A model generated the notes under the pieces. It saw only the letters and a program-made list of their open reading frames with translations. It made no database searches and had not been told where the DNA came from. From the NCBI GenBank assembly GCA_036768485.1, contig JAVLUZ010000583.1:865627-929626 (forward strand): a stretch of DNA of 64,000 nt, read 5' to 3'. Positions within the stretch are counted from its first letter, which is position 1. Each line of letters opens with the position of its first letter. The DNA is from Mermis nigrescens. Its lineage: Eukaryota; Nematoda; Enoplea; Mermithida; Mermithidae. Shown here piece by piece: positions 10,733-24,101 of this stretch. The position numbers and the translations under genes are program-made.

Positions 10733-10893
10733 CTAATCGTTGCATCGAATATAGATTGCATATCACACAATATTTGTTTTTGCGCAATCGCATCGTTCGA
10801 TCGAACGAAGCGGTTTTGTCGAATTCTCCCCAAGACAGAGGCACGTCGGCCGTGAAACATATTTCCACTCGAGTGTTAGAGTCTACGAAAAAC
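10733..10893 (-). CDS. PHYHIP: PHYHIP-like gene, penultimate exon
   Basis: A pyrimidine-rich acceptor (CTTTTTCGTTTTCAAG) precedes the exon and GTGAAT follows it. Joined in phase to the exon ending at 19426, it reads TY-RFFVDSNTRVEICFTADV, PLSWGEFDKTASFDRTMRLR and KNKYCVICNLYSMQRL. The segment VEICFTADVPLS corresponds to the LEVIYT-PVDLS block of vertebrate PHYHIP, and KYCVICNL to their KTCNI end. The preceding intron is about 8.5 kb and holds two hAT elements, (TA)n arrays and many MITEs. Exon choice rests on phase agreement and family alignment from memory. Confidence 0.78.
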
Positions 10894-10914
10894 CTTGAAA
10901 ACGAAAAAGGCCAT

Positions 10915-11800
10915 TATTTTTTATTTTGATGTATTTCTACTTTTTTGTTCAAATTTCGATTAAATTACATATCTTGTTTACTATTTTTGATTTATTTCGA
11001 TTTTTTTTTGTATATTTGGCGTATTCAGTTGCATTTTTCGTTAATTTTTTATTTATTTCCATTCTCTCGTTTATTGATCGATTTATTTTAATTTTTGATT
11101 ATGTTTCAATATATGTACTTCGGATTTTTGTTATTTTTCAATTCATTGTCATTTTTTCAATTTATTTTTGACTGAATTCTTTCCATTATTTTTTCATTAA
11201 TATTTCAATATTTCGTTTATTTTTTATTGATTTCTCCTTTTTACTCAATTTCTGATTTATTTTTTAAAAATTTATTTTTCAATTTATTTCTATATTTGTT
11301 TATTTTTCGATTTATTTATATTTTTGCTAACACTTTTTTCGATTCATTTATATTTTTCGCTTATTTTCGGTTTTCTTATCATTTTTTGCTTAATTTGAAC
11401 TTTATTTCGTTGTTTCATGCCTCGATTCATTTCGATTTTCTAAAAATATTTTTCGAATTATTGTAACTTTTTTTGCCTAAGCTACGATTTTCGTCCGCTT
11501 TTCGCTTTAAGTGTCGTTTAGATAGTCGGTAATCAGTACTGGCTAGTTGTTAGCCGACTGTAACTTTTCAAGCTCATTGATACGTTTGTTTATTTTCCAA
11601 TTTATATGCACTAGTTAGGTATGCCAATTTTTCGATTTATTTCCCTTTTTTTAAATTATTTTTTCATTTTTGTCCGCTTTCCACTTTTAAATTCTTGTAA
11701 ATATCCAGTTCGATTTATTTATACTTTTGTTTTTTATTTATTTTCATTTTTTTGTTTATTTATTGATTTATTTATTTTTTAAATTAATTTTGTTTTTCGA
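10915..11800. repeat. T-rich low-complexity DNA with recurring CGATTTATTT
   Basis: This part of the long PHYHIP-like intron consists of degenerate TTTATTT and CGATTTATTT units on the + strand. Long phenylalanine-rich frames here are composition artefacts. A similar but shorter T-rich stretch opens the window (about 60-190). Confidence 0.7.
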
Positions 11801-12382
11801 TGTACGTTCGCTTCTCGCATTCGATTCGCTTAGACAGACGTCGTCAGTCATTGTTGTATATGGTTATTAATCGGCTATTCTTGTCACATCTTATATTGTT
11901 AAAAATTATACTTTCTTCGAATTAAGTCAAATTAATTTATTAAATCACAGACTTCCCTGATCAGAGAAAGCAAAAATACGCTAAAAATGTTGAATAGCAC
12001 GTTTTCGACCGAAATTTTGAAAAATAATGAAAAAAGTCGAGTTTGGCGGATTTCCGATATAGAAACTATTTCAGTTCACAGCCTTTCCATCAAAATAAAG
12101 AAAAATTATGTGTTAAGAAAAAATTATTTAGTTACGAAATAAAACTAATAAATTAGGCATAAACATGAAATTTAAAACAAAATTATTTAAACAATAATTA
12201 AATGAAGGAATCGGAATTGGATAAGGTATATAAGTTGGCATTTCATTCGATTGCTCGCCAAAAAATTAGGTCAGGTCTATCACGCACTTAATTAAAGTGA
12301 GCGAATTTTTCTTCGAAAATGTCAAAATGATGTGCATTGCATAAATATTTTCTTAATTTATATAACTAAAATATGTAAATCA

Positions 12383-12981
<599 letters not shown>

Positions 12982-13469
12982 GGATGCAACGGGTACCCGA
13001 ACCCGAACCCGAATACTCGGGTACCCGAACAAAATTCAGGACCCGAACCCGAACCCGAATAAAGTGAACTTGACTACTCGAACTCGAACCCGAACCCGAA
13101 TAAAATTATTATAACTACCCGAACCCGAACGAACCCGAATGTTTATGGATTTTATTCGGGTTTATTCGGGTATTTTTAAGCTCTAAAATCCCACAATTGT
13201 ATGTCAAAGATTCAAAAATTTTCAGCTTTTTGCGCCGTTTTCAGTTTGCTCGACCCTAAAACGCTGAATTTCATGTAGTTATCAAGTGCACATTAATGGC
13301 TGTGTAATTAAGTGGTTTATTTCAATCGATTCACGTGAATTTTTAATCTTTTTATTTCACAAAACGACTGCCAAATGATATCGTATAAAATGCTAAACCC
13401 TTCTTCTTTGGTCGTAATTAAACTTGGTTTCTATCAAATTAAACTTCACGAATAACAGTTTTTCGGCAG

Positions 13470-14010
13470 CACACATTCCCATAGGGGGTGAGGGGGGTAT
13501 TACCCCTTAAGGTCCAAGACTCAAGTCACTAACAGACTATATTTGGTGAAAACCTTTTGAATTTGTTGAGCTTAGTTTCTACTATGGAAAAAGTGCACTT
13601 AATTATTAGAATTTCATGAAGTGATACAGTATTTTGGAATGAAAGCAATAGTAAATAGACAAACTATTTCTATAAAACATGCATGTAACAGCTCAAAATT
13701 TTGGAAGAGGATGTCCTCGGCATACATGTAATGGCTGCAAATTTCGGAGGGGGGTCCCTGGCCATTTTTAGAAGAAGGGGGAGGTTTGTGACTCCAATTT
13801 TAGGCCAAAAATGGCAAAAACACCTAAGAATAGCCAAAAAACGCAAGTTTTCGCCAAAAAAATGGTGGAGGAAGGTCAAAAATGTTCTGACTTTGAAGTT
13901 GGTGCTGGGCCTAAAAGCGTTGATGGGGAATCACCCACACAACCTGTTACGTTTATGTTTCTCAGTCATTTTTAGGGGGGGGGGTAAGCGGCTCCGATTT
14001 TTGGCCAAAA
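13470..14010 (+). repeat. F/E repeat block, inverted partner of 16795-17320
   Basis: Starting at CACACATTCCCATAGGGGG this block matches the reverse complement of 16795-17320 over more than 500 bp, with E-type ends (CATGCATGTAACAGCTC, CATACATGTAATGGCTG) inside. The two blocks look like one long inverted repeat, but their borders interleave with hAT-2, so they are probably separate insertions. Confidence 0.65.
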
Positions 14011-14129
14011 GTGGCAGAAACATCTAAAAATAGCCAAAAAGCGCAAGTTTTCGCCAAAAATGGGGGAGGGTGGGTCAAAATTTTCTGATGGGGGCTGTAG
14101 GGAGGACGTCCAACCTAGGGTGGGTACTA

Positions 14130-14552
14130 TGTTGTACTTTGTGACTAACGGAGTTCCTTTATTACCATGGCCTCCTCAGTCCACGGGCCTCAATCCGATA
14201 GAAAATATCTGGTGCATTATGAAAGGGGAACTTAGAAAACAGAATTTCCGTGCACACTCTAGGAATGAAATGATACAAAAATTGAAGCATATTTGGGCTT
14301 CGATCCCAAAGGAAAAATGCGCTGAACTGATCAATTCAATGCCAGTTCGTTTACAAGCGCTAATTCACAGCAAAGGCTACCCGATTGCATTTTAATCGAT
14401 TGTTTTTAGTTGATTTTTGACTTTTGATTATTGTTCTTGTTATTTCTGTTCAGTTTTAAAAGTTTTCATCAATACCTAGTTAAGTACTTATGACTAAAAC
14501 AAAAAATGCATTTAAATTGTGGGTGGCTCTAAACTTTTGAGCAGCACTGTAT
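14130..14552 (+). pseudogene. Tc1/mariner-type transposase remnant with 3' terminal repeat
   Basis: The frame reads YFVTNGVPLLPWPPQSTGLN, PIENIWCIMKGELRKQNFRA and continues to a TAA at 14393-14395. WPPQS-LNPIENIW is the hallmark of the last catalytic segment of DDE transposases of the Tc1/mariner superfamily. About 155 bp further on lies GGTGGCTCTAAACTTTTGAG followed by CAGCACTGTA, a Tc1-type right inverted repeat bordered by TA. The 5' part of the gene and the left end are missing and replaced by E-type repeat DNA. It is a dead fragment. Confidence 0.85.
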
Positions 14553-14564
14553 ATCAGACACAAC

Positions 14565-14850
14565 CATAAGCGGGCAGCACCGAAATTCTGTGGGGGGTGA
14601 AAAATTTCTGGGGGGGGGGGGGTGAAAAATTTTTAAAGGTCAAAAAATGGTCTTAAAAGTGGTCGTATGGCAACAAAAACACCATTTTTGGACGTTTCTC
14701 ATCAAGCTCTATCCAATGGCATCAAAAATTGCTGGAAAAGCAAAAAAAATTTTTTCTGGGGGGGGTATTTCGGATTTCTGGGGGGTATTTCAACTTCTGG
14801 GGGGGGGCGTACACCCCCCAAACCCCCCCCCCCCCCCACGCCCATGTGTG
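14565..14850 (+). mobile_element. A-family hAT MITE with perfect target duplication
   Basis: This 286-bp copy runs from CATAAGCGGGCAGCACC to GCCCATGTGTG and is flanked by the identical 8-mer GACACAAC (14557-14564 and 14851-14858). It is inserted about 12 bp beyond the end of the Tc1 remnant and carries expanded G and C runs. Confidence 0.9.
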
Positions 14851-15689
14851 GACACAACATACACAGCGCTACTCTCTCATTTACATTAGCGCTCTAGCAC
14901 ACTAAGAGGAGGAAGGAAAATCTACCGGATACTTGAGTGAAACATTAAAATAATTAGGCACGAGGCAATAGTGATCGACCGGGGCCCCGGCCCCGGCAAT
15001 CCCCGGCCATTTTTAAGCATCCCCGGCCCCCGGCCGGGGCAAGGTCAAAAAATGGCCGGGGCCGGGGTAAAATTTAGTGTAATTCGTATTTTGTACAGGC
15101 TGTGATACTGGCACTTATTTATCAATGAGCAAGTGTTAATTTTGAGAACTGTACTGATTAGACCATATGTATACTTACTTAGTCCTTGTTATTACTTTGC
15201 TACTGTGTATAAATGAGTTTTACTGAATAAATATTCAGGAAAATCTGCATGTTTTCGATTCCTCCACTTAAATTATTTTAACTAAATGCTACTTTTAACT
15301 CATTCATTCATAGCTATGGCTAAAAGATTTAGAGTTGACAAATACGTTCTATTTTTAGTTGGAAATTGTACGTTTTCAACAAACTATTTTTACAAAAAAC
15401 ACGTTTACATTTAATTGAATGGGAACCGCGTGCTTCAAAACGCGTTCCTTGTGTAATAGTTATTAGGACCGAGGTTAATTATCGGCGAATGTAAACTACG
15501 CAGCAGAATTGCGTTCGATCCGATAAACTAAATGTCTCAAATAGTTTCTTAAGGTCCGGAGTTGAGGGAGGGGTGAAATCCCAAATTAGAGGACCAGAAA
15601 ATTAAGTGGTGGACTATTATTAGCCGACTCTATTTTGTTGTACGAGCTTCTTGTGCTTGTACAAAGATCTCCAAAAAGGTCTTTGTATG

Positions 15690-16770
15690 ATCTAACAAAT
15701 TTTTGTAGCTATATTATATAAATACATTTTTAAACATACACATTTTCGCATACTATCAGTATGTGAGAGTGTTTTTTTGTACAATGAACCTTTGTATATA
15801 CATGAACAAAGATGGTACCCAAAAGTCTTTGTACATTTTGTACCAGTGTTTTTTTTTGTACACGGTCCGTTTGTGCATGTACAAAGATAGTCCCCAAAAG
15901 TCTTTGCACATTTTGTACACACAAAGTTTTGGTTACTATAATATGGTACAGTAGCGATTTTGGTGTGGTAAAACAGGGTCTTTTGACTTTTGATTGTATA
16001 TTTTAGCTAATTTTTGGGTTTCTAACGCCAAAAATTACTAACATTGTCTCAAAACGGCGAGAAGCGCCTAAAAATTTGACATTTTTCCATTCTAAATACA
16101 AATTTTGCCATTTCAAAGATATACAGGACAGATAATTTTTCATATCGGAGCGAAGCGCCGAAAAATTTTTGGAATTCTACACCTTTTTACAGTTTTTATC
16201 TTCCCAAAAATCTTTGTACATGTACAAAGATAGCCCTGAAAAGTCATTGTACATCGGGAAAATTCTTTGGCGAATACAAAAAAAACACTGTTTTGTACAT
16301 GCAAATTTTTGTATACTTTAATATGGTACAGTAACGATTTCAGTGTGGTAAAACATAGTTTTTCGACCTTTAGTAGTGTATTTGGCTAATTTTTGGGTTT
16401 CTAAATATTTGACATTCTTCCATTTTTCCATTCTAAGCGCAGTGTTGCTTATTACAAGATTTAATTCGCATATTACAATTTTTGTAATATTTCTGATTTT
16501 GTAGTACAAGTTGTTTTAGCTTTCTCAGTCGAGTTTTATGTGTGAATTCCATCAAAAGCTCATAAAAATTTCGGCACTTCGCCCCGAACTAATATTATCA
16601 ACTAAATTCAGGCCGAATTATCACATTAGAAGCACGGTCTTCTTTTATTCGGCGAAGATTTTTGCTGATGTTCAAAGACGTTTCAGGACCGTCTTTGTAC
16701 ATATACAAGGATTTTTGAAGAACAAAAAATGTAAAAAGGTGTAGAATTCCTTATTGCAAATTCTACCATT
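15690..16770 (+). repeat. Clustered D-family repeats (GTACATGTAC-rich)
   Basis: There are several adjacent, partly inverted copies containing TTTGTACATGTACAAAGA, AATATGGTACAGTA, GTGTGGTAAAACA and GGCGAGAAGCGCC- or GGAGCGAAGCGCC-type hairpins. CAGTGTTTTTTTTTGTACA near 15844 is a D-family end. Short cysteine- and threonine-rich frames here are by-products of the repeat. Confidence 0.7.
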
Positions 16771-16794
16771 TTAAAGATTTTCAGGGGGTAAGTG

Positions 16795-17320
16795 GCTGCA
16801 AAAATGGAGCCGCTTACCACCCTTCCTTTGAAAATGGCCGAGAAATATACATGTGACAGGGGGTTTAGGCCATCCCCCATCCACGGTTTGAAGCCCCGGA
16901 CTTCCTTGAAAGTCAGAAAATATTTGACCATCCTCCCCCATTTTTTGGCGAAAACCTGCGCTTTTTTGGCTATTTTCATGTGTTTTTACCATTTTTGATC
17001 TAGTCGCTAACCCCCTCCTTCTAAAAATGGCGAGGGACCCCTACCCTAGATTTCCAGCCGTTACATTTATACTGAGGGACCCTCATAAAATTTTAAGCGA
17101 TTACATGCATGTTTTTATAGTCATAATTTATCTTTTTACTCTAGCTCACATTCTAAAATAATGTATCACTTCGTGAAATTCTAATAGTTAGGTACACTTT
17201 TGCCATACTAAAAAATTAGGTTCAAAAAATTCGAAAGGTTTTCACCAAAAATCGTCTGACAGTGACTTGTCTTGGACCCTGAGGGGGTAATACCCCTCCC
17301 CCTTATAAGAATGTGTGATG
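16795..17320 (-). repeat. E/F repeat block, inverted partner of 13470-14010
   Basis: The reverse complement of this block is similar to 13470-14010 over its full length, from AAGCGGCTCC to CACACATTCTTATAAGGGGG. It lies inside hAT-2, whereas its partner lies outside. Confidence 0.65.
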
Positions 17321-17461
17321 TCTCATTTATTACATCCAATACCTATTGCATCCAATTGCTACAGCAGCAGTAGCAGTAGCGAAGATTCAAATGATATTGA
17401 GTGTGCTAATAGCAGCGACATAGACTTTATTGATGATTCAGACAATGAAACACTGGACTAA
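17318..17461 (+). pseudogene. Short frame with acidic C-terminal tail in hAT-2
   Basis: A 47-residue frame starting at ATG 17318 reads MSHLLHPIPIASNCYSSSSS, then EDSNDIECANSSDIDFIDD, then SDNETLD and a stop, with AATAAA about 30 bp later. The Ser run followed by an acidic tail and a poly(A)-like signal looks like the 3' end of a real gene, perhaps the hAT-2 transposase, whose body would have been displaced by the E/F block ending just upstream. No conserved transposase motif remains, so this is tentative. Confidence 0.35.
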
Positions 17462-17948
17462 ATTTGTATCTTGTGACATAAATAGTAATAAAACTTAATA
17501 TGAAAAGGCGCACCTAACTTTGCGCTTGCCATTTACTACTGAATGGAGCAGTCGCTCATTATTTCTTTTCCTATGCCCACCCCAAGTATGTGTCATGCAA
17601 TAATATCTTCTTGTCTGACCCCGGCCAGCCCCGGCCCCGGCCGGCCGGGGATTTTTTTTCAGCCCCGGTACCGCCCCGGCCCCGGCCGAAAAAGTCGCCC
17701 CGGTCGATCACTACGAGGCAACTAATAATTATAAAAATTGTAACATCTGGCTTACATGTACCTAAGAAATTCGCCATACACTGTGTTCCTATATACTTAC
17801 TGAAATACCCGAACCTGAACCCGATCGGGTATTGATTTTGATACCCGAACCCAAATAAATTGAAGTAGACTACTCGAACCCGAATAAACTTGGATGAACT
17901 ATCCGAACCCGAACCCGAATACACCAAAATTCACTACCCGTTGCATCC

Positions 17949-19340
<1,392 letters not shown>

Positions 19341-19425
19341 TAAGGCATTTTTTTAAAATATTTTTTAAGGTACATCGTATACTTTTATATTTTTAATGTT
19401 TTTGTCACGCATACTTTAGCCCCAC

Positions 19426-19720
19426 CTATATGTCAATTCGCTATCGACCGCCAATTTAAGAAAAGAATTGTCAAAGGGGTCGAGCGGGATGAGCTTTTTT
19501 CGACAAAATTGATCCACGGGCGAATTTTTAAGACAAATCACGATCGTGACGTAATGTACGTAAGAAAATTTGCAATAAAAATCGCCGAAATACATATGAT
19601 GAGTTTCGGGCAGAAATAATTTTTGGCATTCAATTTTAAAACGCTGACTGCCGAACGACGAATACGTTGGCAAAATGCCATGTTGCAATCGTGCGCCGAA
19701 AAACAGGCCGTTGATTTCGT
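19426..19720 (-). CDS. PHYHIP: PHYHIP-like gene, central exon
   Basis: This 295-nt exon reads (N)DEINGLFFGARLQHGILPTY, SSFGSQRFKIECQKLFLPET, HHMYFGDFYCKFSYVHYVTI, VICLKNSPVDQFCRKKLIPL and DPFDNSFLKLAVDSELTY. The GLFF, YF-DFYC, HYV-IV and FC-R-LP-LD-FL landmarks are those of phytanoyl-CoA hydroxylase-interacting protein and its paralogue PHYHIPL, brain-enriched proteins with an N-terminal FN3 domain whose function is poorly known. Acceptor AG is at 19722-19721 and the donor is AG|GTGGGG at 19425. The frame also runs on to a TAA at 19416, but the phase match and alignment to the exon at 10893 favour splicing. Confidence 0.85.
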
Positions 19721-20355
19721 CTAAATTTTTCCCAAAAAATTGACAAAATTTGGAAAATACATTAGCTGAATAGTTTTAAAACAGAAAAATTTTTAGACAA
19801 AAATTAAAAAAACAAAATATTTAACACGCGATTGTTGCTCCAAATCAAGAAGAAAACAACTCATGCAGCAATGTGACAACATTTAATATTTCTTTGATTA
19901 AATGCAAACAGAAGTTTCAATCAACCAGAAATTTCGATTTCTCAAAATATCTTGAAAAATGACTTGTTTAAGAGCTTTAAGCGATCTTTTGATTCTAAAG
20001 TACCAATGCCCTAACCGCTTAGTACACGAAAAGAGTCATTTTTGCATATATTTTGTCCGATTCAGTCGAGTTTTCCATTCAAAAGAATATTTTATCGCAT
20101 AGAAACAAAGAACGTCGTCAGTGCTGAAATCATTTTGGGCCCGAGCACGTCGAAGACAAATTTATGAGCTCAGTCTCGAAATTCGCGGTGGCGTACGTAC
20201 AAAATAAAAAAGTCCAGATAGGAAAACTAACCAATTTTTGAAGAGTGGATTTAGTTCACATTATTTCTATTCTGAGGTTCTTCCTTTACAATCCAGTGTT
20301 ACTTCCTTTCATTTTTGTTTCCCTCCCCAATATTTAGGCTTTTCTATAACAAAAC

Positions 20356-20423
20356 AAAAAAGGTCTAAAATTCGCAAAAATTTTCGGCGCGTCGAAAATT
20401 TTTGCGAATTTTAGACCTTTTTT
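20356..20423. repeat. Perfect 31-bp-stem hairpin
   Basis: The arm 20356-20386 (from AAAAAAGGTCTAAAATTCGC to ATTTTCG) pairs without mismatch with 20393-20423 around the 6-nt loop GCGCGT. It sits where a D repeat meets its inverted copy, in the intron between two PHYHIP-like exons. Confidence 0.9.
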
Positions 20424-21250
20424 TGCAATTTTGTCTCTTCCAAAAATCTTTGTACATGTACAAAGACGGTCCCGAGAAGTCTTTGTACATCAGGAAAAAT
20501 CTTTGCCGAATACAAAAACAAAATGATTGTAGGCTATTTTTCGGTGTTAGTTTTGCCATTTTTGGCCACAAAAAATGACGGTAATTTACGCCCCTATACC
20601 ACGTTGTTTTGTATTCGGTAAAGATTTTCCCGATGTACAAAGACTTTTAAGGACCGTCTTTGTACATGTACAAAAATTTTTAGGGAAGAAAAACTGTAAA
20701 AAGGCGTGGAGTTCATAAAAATTTGTTCGACATATCTTTATAATCATATATGAAACATCTTAAAATTTTGGGTGGCGCCCGGAAATTTCTCAAAATGGGA
20801 ATGACCTCAGATTTTGCCCGAAAACAGTAAAAAAACAACTAAAATCAGTCGATAAATTCAATTTTTTTTCGAAAATCGGGGAGACAAAACTTTTCTGGCT
20901 TTGGGTATGGGAGGACAACCAACTTTGAGTGGGTGAATCCCCATCCCTACCTGTTGCATGTATGTTTATAATGGCGAAATAAATTTGCATTTACATAATA
21001 AGGAAAAATATCAAGTTTTTCGGCGCTTTCCGTTTTGATACAACTTTTTAGTATTTTTTAACATCAGAAACTTAGAAATTGGCTGACATACACTACTAAA
21101 GGTCGAAAAGCGCCGTTTTATAACACCGAAAGCGCCATTGAACAATATTATTGTACCCAGAAATTTGCATGTGCAAAATGTACAAAGACTTTAGAGGACT
21201 ATCTTTTTTTACATGTGCAAAGGTACCTTATACAAAAAGGACTGGGTTTA
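20424..21250. repeat. Inverted D-family repeats with an E insertion
   Basis: D-type arms (CTTTGTACATGTACAAAGAC and neighbours) occur at about 20440-20515 and, inverted, 20610-20720. The D sequence is interrupted by the E element 20745-20964 and resumes at ATGGCGAAATAAATTTGC. Confidence 0.65.
20745..20964 (-). mobile_element. E-family hAT MITE with perfect target duplication
   Basis: This 220-bp copy runs from CATATATGAAACATC to CCTGTTGCATGTATG and is flanked by the identical 8-mer TTTATAAT (20737-20744 and 20965-20972). The 8-mer is part of a D repeat, so E jumped into D here. Confidence 0.88.
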
Positions 21251-22056
21251 CCGCAGGAAGCCTAGTCACTGAATGTAATTATAAATATTCATAAAATACG
21301 TAATTATGCGTTTTTTAAAATTTATTCAAGTCTACTCGAAATTCGCGTTCAATATAATTCGCACATACTTACATTTACAGCATGGGAATTCAGGGGGGTC
21401 AAAGCAGAAACTTTTGTAAAAAGCGCCTTTTTTCGGGCTAAGAACGATGGGTACATGTGTTATCGAAAAGTTAAATTATAATATTGTTCGAGATGCTCGT
21501 TATTCCTAAAACATTTGAACATCATTGACTTATCAATCACTCAATTCCGTTTCACACACTTTTCTGTATTAAATACATATCGAAATCCTCTTAAGTGAAC
21601 CAACATAACGTCAATTCAAACTTATCCAGCCTCAGGAACTTTGACTAGTATAAAACTTCGTGACAACACACAAGTGGGGCATTTTCCTCTCGACGATCCG
21701 ACTATTATATAATATTCTTTTTTCACGGCTTGTTTTATACAACTTTGTTCTAATGATTTGTATTTACGATTGCTTTGTCATTTGATCGATTCCTTCGACA
21801 TTAAACTAATACTTAGAAATACAGCCCCAGGACACACGTCAAAAACACTGTTTTGTCAAAAAATGTGCATATGGCGCGAAGCTACCGAAAATTTGAGATT
21901 TCTAAGCCGAAAATGAGCTAAAAACGACTAAAAAGGTTCACTTTTTACAAACTTTTGCCAACTTTTAGAAAGAAATCGACAATGCTGAGGGGTCGCAGCC
22001 ATTTTGCAGGGGGGCTAGGTTGCTATTCTAGGGAGGTCGAACTCCCCCCGCGTCTG
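21251..22056. other. Intronic AT-rich DNA with a B/E-type fragment
   Basis: There is no gene. The last part (about 21880-22050) contains a short fragment related to the B/E repeats (GCTAAAAACGACTAAAAAGG and a G-run). Confidence 0.4.
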
Positions 22057-22064
22057 CTCACATG

Positions 22065-22455
22065 CACACCTGGGCAATGCCCCATATCGGCCCATTCACC
22101 AGGACGGGCCGAACCAAAAGTTGGACGGGGCGAAGGGGTAACTTGGACGGGGCTATGTTTTGTGCAGGGAGAAAATTTTTCGAGATAATTTAAGGAAATG
22201 CTAGATACAGTGTATCATGATCAGTTTGCAAAACATGCACAGTAACCATCTTATTACACTGTTCGACACCTTTTTCATGGATGGACCCACCTTTTTCCAG
22301 TGACTGACTCACTGATTAAGCTGAACGACCAATCTTTTTCAGGCACGGATCCACCCTTTTTCAGGGACAGACCCACCTTTTTAGGGTCTAGGGACCCACC
22401 CACCCTTCCGGCTGGAAGTTGGACGGGGCGAACCGTCAGCTATTGCCCAGGTATG
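22065..22455. mobile_element. 391-bp hAT MITE with perfect target duplication
   Basis: The ends CACACCTGGGCAAT and, in reverse complement, CATACCTGGGCAAT differ at one position. The flanks are the identical 8-mer CTCACATG (22057-22064 and 22456-22463). Subterminal TTGGACGGGGCGAA-type repeats and internal ACCCACC/TTTTTCAG repeats differ from family A, although the outer 10 bp are alike. It lies in the PHYHIP-like gene. Confidence 0.87.
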
Positions 22456-22639
22456 CTCACATGTAGCAAAAATAATTTTTAATACATAATTTTCAAAGTG
22501 AAATAAAGTAAGTATTAGACGATGACGCACCATGACTTAAGCAGCAACCTAATGCCTGAAGATGAGAGGTTGGATGGAGGAAAATTGCTAGAAAAAATGC
22601 ACCGAAAATTCTTCATTTCAAGGGTCTATCAATTTTTGA

Positions 22640-23875
22640 GCGTCTTTCAGATTTGCTGAGGGGCAAACGCCCCACGATTATGTATGTATAATTTGGGCTA
22701 GGAATGGGGAACCCCCACCCAAAGTAGGTCGTCCGCTTCATACGCCTACTTCGGGGCGTAAATTTACGTTTTTAGACCACTTTTTTAAATTTTTTTTGCA
22801 ATTTTTCGCCAAAAATTAAGCATCCTATATAAAAAACGGTCGACAACCCCTCTCAAAATTTTAAGGCGTTATATACATAAATGATTAGATTGTTTGGGCT
22901 ACTATGAGAGTTATGTTTCATGCACAATTTTTACGACGAAATTAGGCAGCTATTGCAGCTTGAGCGTGAAAGCGTGTGAAATCAGGCAAAAAATAAATGA
23001 AGAGCTGAAAATTTTTGCATAATCAGATTGTAATTGAAAACAGCATAATGTTGTCAGTATGGAGTAAACAATCTTGAAACGCGATTCTACCACATTAAAG
23101 CACTCTACACTGGCAATCGTTATTCTTGATTTAGCGTAAGAAAATTGCTCAGTCAATAATTGGCCACGAATTGGTGATTTGCAGCCCACCGCGGGTCTTC
23201 CGCGTCTACATACGCATTGAAGATAAATAGTTTATATCGCCAAATTAAGGCCGAGTAGGGAGTGCCTCCTTGAATCCGCCCCTAATTTTTCCTATTGAAT
23301 ACAGAACTTCTAGGGCGGGAGAATCTATATTAACGGTTCGAAATTAAATTGAGATTCGCTAATGCCAAAACAGTAATAATCGATAAAGAATGTGAATCGG
23401 ATTCGAATCTTAAGGTCAAAACACTAAAAAACGGGTTTAAGCTCAACAGATGCTGAAAGATGGGCTATAATTTCGAAAATCAACTGAAAAGGGCGAATAA
23501 CGAATACCGCATTCAAAGATGATAGTACCCTAAGCTGCCACGAAAATTGCGACATTTTCGACCTTTCGAGAGCTTGCTGCTACTCTTACGCAACAGTTGA
23601 AAGCCGGCTACCCCCAAATTTCAGGTTACGCATTGCAGGCGCAGTCGTAATGAGAAACGCAACAGCTCGAAATATTTAATAGGGTTAGTCGGCGAATCTT
23701 AGGGAAAGGGGTAAGGGCCATAAATTTTTTGCTGAAAATGGCAAAAAGCACCTAAAAATGACAAAAAATGCAAGTTTTGCCGAAAAAAGTATAGGCGTCA
23801 AAAATTTCTGACTTTGGAGGAAATGAGCGGACGACCAAGTTTCGGTGGGGGATCTCAATCCCCCCGTTACGTGCA
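22640..23875. repeat. Intronic DNA with two partial E-family copies
   Basis: E-type ends are seen at about 22660-22890 (GGGGAACCCCCACCCAAAGT to GGCGTTATATACATA) and, inverted, at 23640-23875 (CAACAGCTCGAAAT to CCCCCCGTTACGTGCAT). The DNA between them is unremarkable apart from a CTTGAATCCGCCCCTAA fragment of a G element near 23272. Confidence 0.5.
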
Positions 23876-23897
23876 TAATCGTGCTTACATATATTAC

Positions 23898-24101
23898 CGT
23901 TTATAGGCGACGCAGGATCACCGGATTTATCTTTTAAATACGGCCTTATTATCGAATCGCCTGATTGGATAGTTTGCCAGTATTCGGGCGATTTATTTCT
24001 ATAAAACACAGTAATTTGCTGCATTTGATCGTCCTTGCGAACTGTTTCCAAAAAATCGATCGCCTTTTTCTTCAAGATGATCATTTCGGCGACGCATAAT
24101 G
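23898..24101 (-). CDS. PHYHIP: PHYHIP-like gene, exon with FYRNK and PYLKD motifs
   Basis: This 204-nt exon between a TTTTTTAAAG acceptor and the donor GTAATA reads (T)LCVAEMIILKKKAIDFLET, VRKDDQMQQITVFYRNKSPE, YWQTIQSGDSIIRPYLKDKS and GDPASPIN. VFYRN, PYLKD-SG and GSP-type motifs are the best conserved part of the PHYHIP family, and the lysine-rich helix before them matches the family's linker after the FN3 domain. It joins in phase to both neighbouring exons. A partial E-family repeat lies just downstream (23640-23875). Confidence 0.88.

Larger units (their letters stand above)
14969..17713. mobile_element. hAT-2: hAT-type element with perfect 8-bp target duplication
   Basis: The ends are TAGTGATCGACCGGGGC and its reverse complement, followed inward by CCCCGGCC-rich subterminal repeats. 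The flanks are the identical 8-mer CGAGGCAA (14961-14968 and 17714-17721). The interior contains D repeats and an E/F block that are later insertions. Near the right end an open frame with an acidic tail (17318-17461) may be left from the original gene. A fragment of the left end recurs at 59153-59260. Confidence 0.88.

Noticed and set aside
12990..13140. CCCGAA telomere-like or satellite repeat
   Set aside because: The repeats mirror the other end of hAT-1 and are its subterminal repeats.
13470..17320. A single ~3.85-kb transposon with 500-bp terminal inverted repeats
   Set aside because: The left block lies outside hAT-2 and the right block inside it, although hAT-2 has its own exact target duplication. 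The borders interleave, so two separate insertions are more likely.
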